DNA of 6,009 nt from Oscillospiraceae bacterium (GTDB taxonomy: Bacteria > Bacillota > Clostridia > Oscillospirales > Ruminococcaceae). A program made the position numbers and the translations under genes. The stretch spans positions 1 to 6,009 of the forward strand of contig JAQXFT010000205.1 in NCBI GenBank assembly GCA_029005335.1. The letters run 5' to 3'. The notes below the pieces were generated by a model. It was not told where the DNA came from. It was given only the letters and a program-made list of their open reading frames with translations, and made no database searches. Of this stretch, positions 1 through 5,252 are shown piece after piece. Every line of letters begins with the position of its first letter. Position 1 is the first letter of the stretch.

Positions 1-570
1 TATATTTTTCAAAGCTCCGCCGAGTTCACAGCCTATGACATCATTATTGATATAAATTCTGAATACGCTGTTTGAAAGTGTTTCCTGAACATATTCAGCA
101 TATTCTATATTTTCCGATGCTGATACGACTGTTGTCGGAATCGCCCTTGCGACTTCTTCAGCGTGTGAAGGCCCTGAAAGAATTACAATTTTTTCGGAAT
201 TGAGTTCCTCTCTCAGAACATCGCTGAGAAGTTTAAGAGAACCCTCCTCAATGCCCTTTCCGGTATTTACTATAATCATATGATTATCGATATAATTCTT
301 CGCTTCACGGGCAACACTTCTTACAAAGCTTGAAGGTATTCCGAAAATAAGTATATCACAGCCCGATATACATGAAATATCACTTGAAAGCTTTATTCTC
401 TCCGAAATCGGTACTCCCGGGAGCTTCTGAACGTGTTCGCCTTTTGCACGTATGCTGTCAATTTCGCTCTGAAATTTTGACCATACTGTCACATCATGAC
501 CGGATTTATCAGCCATTACCGCAAGACTTAATCCGAAGCCTCCCGAACCTAAAATAGATATTTTTGCCAT
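1..570 (-). CDS. gpsA: Glycerol-3-phosphate dehydrogenase [NAD(P)+], GpsA (N-terminal 190 residues, runs off left edge)
   Basis: The protein reduces dihydroxyacetone phosphate to sn-glycerol-3-phosphate in the cytoplasm, supplying the backbone for phospholipids. I translated positions 570 down to 1 without a stop: 190 residues, roughly the first 55-60% of a family usually about 330 residues long. A Rossmann fold starts at once with the dinucleotide loop GSGGFG (residues 8-13). Further family marks are NTGKGIE (102-108, with the conserved Lys105), SGPSHAEEVAR (132-142) and CELGGALKN (181-189, with Lys188 in the catalytic position). The ATG at 570 follows an AAGGAGG site (580-586) with 9 nt of spacing. 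The gene lies 20 nt after plsY, whose enzyme uses its product, so co-transcription is likely. One oddity is that the loop reads GGFG where most relatives have GSWG or GGWG. The C-terminal substrate-binding domain is outside the window. Confidence 0.96.
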   Translation of the reverse strand, partial: MAKISILGSGGFGLSLAVMADKSGHDVTVWSKFQSEIDSIRAKGEHVQKLPGVPISERIKLSSDISCISGCDILIFGIPSSFVRSVAREAKNYIDNHMIIVNTGKGIEEGSLKLLSDVLREELNSEKIVILSGPSHAEEVARAIPTTVVSASENIEYAEYVQETLSNSVFRIYINNDVIGCELGGALKNI

Positions 571-590
571 TTTTCAGCTCCTCCTTGATG

Positions 591-1256
591 TTATTTTTTT
601 GAACCCAGTGAAAATCTATTTTCCGTGCCGTTTCTCAGACGTTCTATATTGGATTTATGCATATATATTATTACTGATGCCATTAGAAGCGAGAGAACTG
701 CATAAAGCAGGGAAATTTTCATATCCGTATGATGTATGAAGCAATGTACAGAAAATGTCACAAACGGTGCGGACAGTGCTGATATTATGGAACTCAGTGA
801 GACATATTTTGATATTGAAAGAACTATTATAAATATAAGAATCAGTATTCCGAATGTCGGCGGGTCAGTGACTATGAATATCGAAACTCCTACAAGCACT
901 CCTTTTCCGCCCTTGAATCCATAATATATCGGAAAAATATGTCCGATTATCGCAAAGAATCCGGCTACATAGCCTATATAGTGGGTATCTCCCCCGTTGA
1001 TACCGGCATTCATAAGAGAACATATCCAGCGTGAAAGAAGAACTGCAACAACTCCTTTTGACAAATCGCCTATAAGCGTCAGGACTGCACAGCCCTTTCC
1101 GAAGCAACGGAGTGTATTTGTCAGACCTGCATTTCCGCTTCCGAATTTTCTTATATCCTCACCCTTGAGAAGTCTTACAATAATTATTGCAAAGTTACAG
1201 CTTCCGAGAAGATAGCTTATAACTCCTGCTATAAGGCATGATATAATTATCATCAT
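591..1256 (-). CDS. plsY: Acyl-phosphate:glycerol-3-phosphate acyltransferase PlsY
   Basis: This integral membrane enzyme moves an acyl group from acyl-phosphate to position 1 of glycerol-3-phosphate, giving lysophosphatidate, the first acylation step in most bacteria. The 221-residue product is of usual length and consists of several hydrophobic segments (about 3-28, 56-78, 94-111, 121-148, 155-175 and 182-199). All three family motifs are present: GSGNAGLTNTLR (39-50), GHIFP...FKGGKGV (105-120), and H200 to GTE (200-212) with NIERL between. The start codon overlaps the der stop as ATGA (1253-1256), so translational coupling is likely. A G-rich GGGGG (1266-1270) sits 9 nt upstream as a modest ribosome binding site. 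A second ATG follows immediately at 1253, and either could be used. gpsA follows after 20 nt and makes the enzyme's acceptor substrate. Confidence 0.97.
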   Translation of the reverse strand: MMIIISCLIAGVISYLLGSCNFAIIIVRLLKGEDIRKFGSGNAGLTNTLRCFGKGCAVLTLIGDLSKGVVAVLLSRWICSLMNAGINGGDTHYIGYVAGFFAIIGHIFPIYYGFKGGKGVLVGVSIFIVTDPPTFGILILIFIIVLSISKYVSLSSIISALSAPFVTFSVHCFIHHTDMKISLLYAVLSLLMASVIIYMHKSNIERLRNGTENRFSLGSKK

Positions 1257-2581
1257 TTATCATTTCCCCCACGTTCGCGGACTATAAATCTTATGGGAGT
1301 GCCTTCCAGTCCGAATGTTTCACGTATCTGATTTTCGAGATACCTCTGATAGGAAAAGTGAAATAAGTCAGCACGGTTTACAAATGTTACAAACGTCGGA
1401 GGCTTTGTAGAGGGCTGTGTCATATAGTATATTTTAAGTCTTTTTCCCTTGTCTGACGGTGGCTGTACACGTGTTGTTGCATATGCAAGTACGTCATTCA
1501 GCATACCTGTTGAAATTCTCATTGAATTCTGGTCAAAGGTATATTTTATAAGCTCAAAAAGCTTGTTTACACGCTGTCCGGTTTTTGCTGATATAAAGAC
1601 AAAAGGCACATATGACATAAAGCTGAAATCATTTTCAAGCTTTGTACGGTATTCCTGCATAGTCTTATCAGTTTTATCGACAACGTCCCATTTGTTTACA
1701 GCTACAACGCATGCTTTTCCCTGTTCGTGGGCATATCCTGCAACTTTGGAATCCTGTTCCGTGAATCCCGTTTCGGCATCAATAACGATAACACACACAT
1801 CAGCACGGTCTACTGACATATAGGCTCTCAGAACGCTGTAATGCTCTATTTTCTCATTGATTTTAGATTTTCTGCGTATGCCTGCGGTATCTATAAACAC
1901 AAATTTTCCGTGTTCGTTTTCTATAATCGTATCCGTAGCATCACGGGTAGTACCTGCTATATCCGATACTATAACACGTTCCTCGCCTGCTATTCTGTTG
2001 ATAAGAGAGGATTTGCCGACATTAGGCTTTCCTATTACTGCTACTTTTATATAATCCTCACCGTAATCCTCAGTATCTTCATCAGGAAAATATCTGAAAA
2101 TTTCATCAAGCAAATCACCTGTACCGTGTCCGTGTGCCGAGGAAATCGGAAAAGGCTCTCCGAGTCCGAGGTTATAAAATTCATAAAGCTCAAGCGGAGG
2201 TTCTCCGAGGGAATCGCATTTATTTACTGCAAGAACTATCGGCTTACCGCTTTTCAGAAGCATATTTGCTACATTGTGGTCATCAGCAGTAACTCCGCAT
2301 CTTATATCAGTAACAAATACTATGACATCAGCTTTTTCAACAGCAATTTCCGCCTGTCTTCTCATCTGTGAAAGTATAATATCATTGCTCTGAGGTTCGA
2401 TACCTCCCGTATCGACTATCATAAATTCACGGTTTCTCCACTCGCATTTTGAGTATATACGGTCACGGGTTACTCCGGGGGTATCTTCTACTATAGAGAG
2501 CCTCTGACCGATTAATTTATTGAAAAGTGTAGATTTCCCTACATTTGGTCTTCCTACGACTGCTACTACCGGCAACGACAT
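1253..2581 (-). CDS. der: Ribosome-assembly GTPase Der (EngA)
   Basis: Der is an essential GTPase with two G domains that acts in late 50S subunit assembly. The 442-residue protein has the full layout. G domain 1 has P-loop GRPNVGKS (10-17), DTPGVTRD (33-40), DTGG (57-60) and NKCD (120-123). G domain 2 has GKPNVGKS (184-191), DTAG (231-234), NKWD (296-299) and SAK (331-333). A KH-like C-terminal domain spans about 355-440. An acidic linker (about 167-177) separates the two G domains. The ATG at 2581 is preceded by AAAGGAGA (2591-2598) with 9 nt of spacing. It lies 20 nt after the DUF512 gene and overlaps plsY by 4 nt, so it is in the middle of one operon. The length is normal for Firmicutes and no key residue is missing. 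Confidence 0.98.
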   Translation of the reverse strand: MSLPVVAVVGRPNVGKSTLFNKLIGQRLSIVEDTPGVTRDRIYSKCEWRNREFMIVDTGGIEPQSNDIILSQMRRQAEIAVEKADVIVFVTDIRCGVTADDHNVANMLLKSGKPIVLAVNKCDSLGEPPLELYEFYNLGLGEPFPISSAHGHGTGDLLDEIFRYFPDEDTEDYGEDYIKVAVIGKPNVGKSSLINRIAGEERVIVSDIAGTTRDATDTIIENEHGKFVFIDTAGIRRKSKINEKIEHYSVLRAYMSVDRADVCVIVIDAETGFTEQDSKVAGYAHEQGKACVVAVNKWDVVDKTDKTMQEYRTKLENDFSFMSYVPFVFISAKTGQRVNKLFELIKYTFDQNSMRISTGMLNDVLAYATTRVQPPSDKGKRLKIYYMTQPSTKPPTFVTFVNRADLFHFSYQRYLENQIRETFGLEGTPIRFIVRERGGNDK

Positions 2582-2601
2582 AATTATCAGTCTCCTTTCT
2601 T

Positions 2602-3906
2602 TTATAACGAAATTCCGAGAATTGCATCAAGAAGTGCAAATCCGTCATTTTCAACGGGTATAACCTTTACTTTAAGTTTTTCCTCAACATCATTTATTGT
2701 CAAATCGTCTAAGAATATATCTGTATCACGTCTCAGCATTGATGAAGATATAAGAAGTGCTTCACCGGAATTTTTATTTTCAAGCTGTTTTATAATATCC
2801 TGAGCAGTAAGAAGTCCGGATACAGTAATAGTTTCTCCGAAAAAATCATTGCGTATGCTGTATACACTGCATTCAAGTCCGGAATATTTTTTCTCTGCAA
2901 GTAAGGAAAGCTTTTTAATTGTATTATATGCGGAATATCCTGTAGCTATTGAAATTTTACGCTTATGATTGTCATAATCCGAACATTCAAGAGCCTGCAT
3001 AAATTCATCTTCTATTGAACGGAGCATTCCGACTCCGTTTTCATACTGTGCAAAATCCTCATAGTAATCAGAATCCGGAATTTTACGCTCTGAAATAAGG
3101 AAAAATTCATCTGACGGAAATACAAGCCTTGTGCCGTATTTTTCAAGAAATTCATTCTGAAACTGAGCTATAATATCAAGAGCTTCTCCGGCACTGACTT
3201 TATCAAAGCATTCAAGCGGATAAAGATTTTCACGGAATTTTGACAAGCCCACCGGCACTACTGCAATGCTTGAAATATTCGGCATAAGTCCGCCCAAATC
3301 AGAAAGAGTCCGTTTAAGCTCATTACCGTCATTGAGATTCGGACAGAGAACTATCTGACAGTTAAGCTTTATTCCGCCGTCGGTCATCTGCTTCAGATAT
3401 TCAAGCTTTTCTCCCGCAAAACGGTTATTCATCATTTTACAGCGAAGCTCCGGATTTGTTGTGTGTACAGAGACATTTATATTAAGCTTCATATTTATGA
3501 TTCTGTCAATATCAGATTGTTCAAGATTTGTCAGTGTCACGTAATTTCCCTGCAAAAACGAAAGCCTTGCATCATCGTCCTTGAAATACAGAGTTTCACG
3601 CATATCCGGAGGCATCTGGTCTATAAAGCAGAATACACACTTGTTATGGCATGAACGCTTTTTATCCATAAGAAAGCTTCCGGACTCAAGCCCGAGGTCG
3701 TCATATTCATTCTTCCGCAGATTTACTGTAAATTCATTGCCATTACGCATAAGCACCATGGAAATACTGCTTTCCGCACAGTAGTACATATAATCCAGAA
3801 CATCATTTATATTATGACCATTAACGCTTATAAGGTAGTCGCCACTGTTTATTTTATGCGTCTGGTATGCCGGAGAATTTTCAATAACGCCTGTAATTTT
3901 TATCAT
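2602..3906 (-). CDS. DUF512-family protein with PDZ-like and radical-SAM-like domains, function unknown
   Basis: This is a 434-residue protein of a family common in Clostridia and cyanobacteria, with no settled function. An N-terminal PDZ-like segment (about 1-65, with GDYLISVNG at 22-30) is followed by a cysteine cluster C86-x3-C90-x2-C93, the spacing used by radical SAM enzymes to hold a 4Fe-4S cluster. Next come FLQGNYVTLTNL (117-128), NVSVHTT (144-150) and a Pro/Gly-rich VVPVGLSKFRENLYPL (216-231). The C-terminal DUF512 part contains SSMLRRDTDIFLDD (388-401). The ATG at 3906 is chosen because GGGGGTGA (3917-3924) lies 10 nt upstream and the protein then begins like its relatives. A TTG at 3945 would add 13 residues but has no ribosome binding site and abuts a terminator. 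It starts the DUF512-der-plsY-gpsA run. Activity on S-adenosylmethionine is inferred from the cysteines only. Confidence 0.9.
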   Translation of the reverse strand: MIKITGVIENSPAYQTHKINSGDYLISVNGHNINDVLDYMYYCAESSISMVLMRNGNEFTVNLRKNEYDDLGLESGSFLMDKKRSCHNKCVFCFIDQMPPDMRETLYFKDDDARLSFLQGNYVTLTNLEQSDIDRIINMKLNINVSVHTTNPELRCKMMNNRFAGEKLEYLKQMTDGGIKLNCQIVLCPNLNDGNELKRTLSDLGGLMPNISSIAVVPVGLSKFRENLYPLECFDKVSAGEALDIIAQFQNEFLEKYGTRLVFPSDEFFLISERKIPDSDYYEDFAQYENGVGMLRSIEDEFMQALECSDYDNHKRKISIATGYSAYNTIKKLSLLAEKKYSGLECSVYSIRNDFFGETITVSGLLTAQDIIKQLENKNSGEALLISSSMLRRDTDIFLDDLTINDVEEKLKVKVIPVENDGFALLDAILGISL

Positions 3907-3916
3907 GAAATTTTTT

Positions 3917-3924
3917 TCACCCCC
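3917..3924 (-). promoter_or_regulatory. Ribosome binding site that sets the DUF512 start
   Basis: On the minus strand this reads GGGGGTGA, which differs from the ideal GGAGGTGA by one base that still allows a G-U pair with 16S rRNA. It lies 10 nt before the ATG at 3906. The competing TTG at 3945 has only a U-rich stretch upstream, so this site decides the start. Confidence 0.7.
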
Positions 3925-3946
3925 AGATATTGCAGTCTGCTTCAAT

Positions 3947-3977
3947 AAAAAAAGAGAGAAAGATTGCTCCTCCTCTC
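3947..3977 (-). terminator. Intrinsic terminator after rpmF
   Basis: On the minus strand the arm GAGAGGAGGA (3977-3968) pairs with TCTTTCTCTC (3963-3954) over 10 bp, two of them G-U. The loop is GCAA, a stable GNRA tetraloop, and seven T follow at once (3953-3947). It begins about 30 nt after the rpmF stop and ends about 40 nt before the DUF512 ATG. It should end the yceD-rpmF transcript, fully or in part. A U-rich stretch just upstream (about 3991-3998) could pair with 3975-3982 and compete with the first arm, which would allow regulation, but that is speculative. Confidence 0.85.
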
Positions 3978-4006
3978 CTCCTCACGTATAAGGAAAAACG
4001 ACTGAA

Positions 4007-4192
4007 TTATTCAGCGTCCACTTTAAGAACCTCAACGCCCTTATAAAAACCGCAGTTCTTGCAAACCTTGTGCGGAGCTTTTATAGCACCACAGTGGTCG
4101 CATTTGCTCATAGCAGGCATATCGAGCTTCCATACGCTTGAACGTCTCTTATCACGTCTTGCCTTAGAAGTTTTTCTCTTTGGTACAGCCAT
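4007..4192 (-). CDS. rpmF: 50S ribosomal protein bL32
   Basis: This is a structural protein of the large ribosomal subunit. The 61-residue product starts with the family signature MAVPKRKTSKARRDKRRS, a very basic N-terminus that binds rRNA. It carries a zinc ribbon with C31-x2-C34 and C44-x2-C47, so it is the zinc-binding (C+) form and not a cysteine-free paralogue. The length is typical. The ATG at 4192 follows a near-perfect AAGGAGGT site (4201-4208) with 8 nt of spacing, fitting a highly made protein. It lies 49 nt after yceD, the usual bacterial partner, and a strong intrinsic terminator follows its stop. It is presumably driven by the promoter ahead of yceD, since no promoter was seen between the two genes. 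Confidence 0.98.
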   Translation of the reverse strand: MAVPKRKTSKARRDKRRSSVWKLDMPAMSKCDHCGAIKAPHKVCKNCGFYKGVEVLKVDAE

Positions 4193-4215
4193 TATCCGGC
4201 ACCTCCTTATTCAAA

Positions 4216-4238
4216 GCATTATTTTAAAGAAATAATGC
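4216..4238 (-). repeat. AT-rich inverted repeat between yceD and rpmF
   Basis: GCATTATTT (4216-4224) and its exact reverse complement (4230-4238) form a 9-bp stem with a 5-nt loop. On the transcript it sits 3 nt after the yceD stop codon and 7 nt before the rpmF ribosome binding site. No run of T follows, so it is not a typical terminator. It could protect or mark an RNA end between the two coding regions, or have no role. Confidence 0.5.
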
Positions 4239-4241
4239 AGA

Positions 4242-4688
4242 TTATTTCAGACAATTGCACTCAGATTCGTTAAGGTCGCAACCGCACATCATGCACAGCC
4301 CCTTGCAATCCTCTTTACAGAGAAATTTCGAGGGCATTTCCAGAATCAAATCCATAGATACAATATCATTCAAGTCAATGCTTTCCGCCTCGGCTACAAT
4401 GTATTCATCATTATTTCCGTTTGAGGACATAACGACTGTATGACTGAAATCGTAATGATAATCTCTGTCAAGCTCTTTAAGGCATCGGTCGCATACTATA
4501 TGGAGAGTAAAATCCGCTGAAAAGCTGAGTCCGACCACTCCCGCCCTGTTGCATATCATACCTTTTACATGGACGGGCGATGCAAATGAGACTCCATAGA
4601 AGCCTGAAAGCTCGTCCGGCATGATATTGCAGTCAATATCCTTATGTTCACCGACAATATTAAAAAGCTGTTTTAAATTAATAATCAT
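4242..4688 (-). CDS. yceD: YceD/DUF177 protein, 23S rRNA accumulation factor
   Basis: This is a DUF177 (YceD) protein of 148 residues. Members are linked to normal 23S rRNA accumulation and are nearly always encoded just before rpmF, as here. The start MIINLKQLF is typical of Firmicute members. A CDRC pair lies at 66-69. The C-terminus holds the family's cysteine cluster, C124, C128, C132, C135, C137, C144 and C146, around KEDCKGLCMMCG (125-136) and DLNESEC (138-144), which probably binds a metal. The ATG at 4688 is chosen over an in-frame ATG at 4709 because AGAGGT (4697-4702) precedes it by 8 nt. The predicted transcription start near 4713 would also leave the upstream ATG only about 3 nt of leader. 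The biochemical activity of the family is not established. Confidence 0.92.
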   Translation of the reverse strand: MIINLKQLFNIVGEHKDIDCNIMPDELSGFYGVSFASPVHVKGMICNRAGVVGLSFSADFTLHIVCDRCLKELDRDYHYDFSHTVVMSSNGNNDEYIVAEAESIDLNDIVSMDLILEMPSKFLCKEDCKGLCMMCGCDLNESECNCLK

Positions 4689-4696
4689 AGCACTGA

Positions 4697-4702
4697 ACCT
4701 CT
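4697..4702 (-). promoter_or_regulatory. Ribosome binding site that sets the yceD start
   Basis: On the minus strand this reads AGAGGT, 8 nt before the ATG at 4688. The in-frame ATG at 4709 has no purine-rich site upstream, and its upstream region is occupied by the -10 element. This places the yceD start at 4688, with a leader of about 24 nt. Confidence 0.7.
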
Positions 4703-4714
4703 GAAGCATTACAA

Positions 4715-4772
4715 ATTATATTATACATCAACAATAGCAATCTGTCAATAGGATTTGAAAAAAATTTTTTTA
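4715..4772 (-). promoter_or_regulatory. Strong housekeeping-sigma promoter with UP-like element for yceD-rpmF
   Basis: On the minus strand, TTGACA (4748-4743) and TATAAT (4725-4720) are both perfect consensus hexamers with an ideal 17-bp spacer, putting transcription start near 4713. A second TATAAT overlaps at 4720-4715 but is badly spaced. Directly upstream, positions 4771-4754 read AAAAAAATTTTTTTCAAA. Set in register at -59 to -38, this matches the known UP-element consensus core AAAWWTWTTTTnnnAAA at all defined positions but one. UP elements bind the RNA polymerase alpha C-terminal domain and raise transcription at rRNA promoters. No operator was recognised. Confidence 0.88.
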
Positions 4773-4799
4773 GGCGGAGAAGCAGAATATTCTCCGCCT
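4772..4799 (-). terminator. Terminator-like hairpin after the P-loop gene
   Basis: AGGCGGAGAA (4772-4781) and TTCTCCGCCT (4790-4799) form a perfect 10-bp GC-rich stem with an 8-nt loop, starting 11 nt after the P-loop gene's stop. On the minus strand the stem is followed by seven A (4771-4765) and only then seven T (4764-4758), so the U-tract is displaced from the stem, which is unusual for an intrinsic terminator. The hairpin position fits the end of the pgi block. The T-tract also belongs to the UP-like element of the next promoter. Confidence 0.65.
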
Positions 4800-4809
4800 T
4801 TCAAGAGTC

Positions 4810-5217
4810 TTACTTTATGAATCTGGTAACACTTTCAGGAAGCTCTGAGTTGTCTGCGGAAATAGTGAATACAACCGTTGAATCTTCACCTGTAAGCTTA
4901 TCAATCTTGTTGAGAAGCTCGCCGAGCATATTGAAGTCATATCCGCAGATTTTAAGGATACCGTCGATAAAGATTTCCTTTATGTCATAGTTTCCTGCAA
5001 GCATACCAGCTACGAAACCATAGAGGCTGTCAAAGCTGTTTACGTTGAACTGTTCAACGCTGCACCATCTTACCTTATAGCTGATTTCACGTCTGAGGGT
5101 TTCGCCTTTTTCGATACATACGAGACAGCCGTTAGTTGATTTTACGGCATCGTTAATCATATCGATAAGAATCTTGGTTTTTCCTGTACCTTTTTTTCCG
5201 GTAATAAGTTTAATCAT
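4810..5217 (-). CDS. Small P-loop NTPase-like protein, function unknown
   Basis: This is a 135-residue soluble protein that I cannot tie to a named function. It opens with a strand and Walker A motif, MIKLITGKKGTGKT, with GKKGTGKT at 7-14. A hydrophobic strand ending in acid, EIFIDG (81-86), fits Walker B with Asp85. A further strand, STVVFTISAD (113-122), could be a sensor region. Only a minimal P-loop core is present, with no membrane segment, zinc site or added domain. The ATG at 5217 follows AAAGGAG (5226-5232) with 8 nt of spacing. It lies 35 nt after pgi, so the two are probably co-transcribed, and a hairpin follows its stop. Similar short proteins in Clostridia, as I recall, are sometimes loosely labelled PilT-like or ATP-binding. 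ATP binding is inferred from the motif, and the role is unknown. Confidence 0.85.
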   Translation of the reverse strand: MIKLITGKKGTGKTKILIDMINDAVKSTNGCLVCIEKGETLRREISYKVRWCSVEQFNVNSFDSLYGFVAGMLAGNYDIKEIFIDGILKICGYDFNMLGELLNKIDKLTGEDSTVVFTISADNSELPESVTRFIK

Positions 5218-5252
5218 ATATATTACTCCTTTATATTAATTTTCATGTATAA

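Noticed and set aside
372..557. Plus-strand open frame of 61 codons at the left edge
   Set aside because: Antisense to gpsA, whose minus-strand translation shows all N-terminal GpsA motifs.
1449..1823. Plus-strand open frame of 124 codons
   Set aside because: Antisense to der, no recognisable domain, and low-complexity Ser/Thr-rich content typical of a reverse-strand shadow.
1841..2371. Plus-strand open frame of 176 codons
   Set aside because: It lies wholly antisense to der, whose protein is fully conserved. The translation is Tyr/Ser/Phe-rich with no recognisable motif, so it is a shadow of der codon usage.
1253..2581. Internal duplication in der (two P-loops) as a possible recent repeat or fusion
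   Set aside because: Two tandem G domains are the normal Der architecture, and the halves are well diverged.
3907..3945. N-terminal extension of the DUF512 protein from a TTG at 3945
   Set aside because: The TTG abuts the U-tract of the rpmF terminator and has no ribosome binding site. The ATG at 3906 has one and gives the family's normal N-terminus.
4689..4709. N-terminal extension of YceD from an ATG at 4709
   Set aside because: The predicted transcription start near 4713 would leave about 3 nt of leader, and no ribosome binding site precedes it. The ATG at 4688 has AGAGGT at 8 nt.
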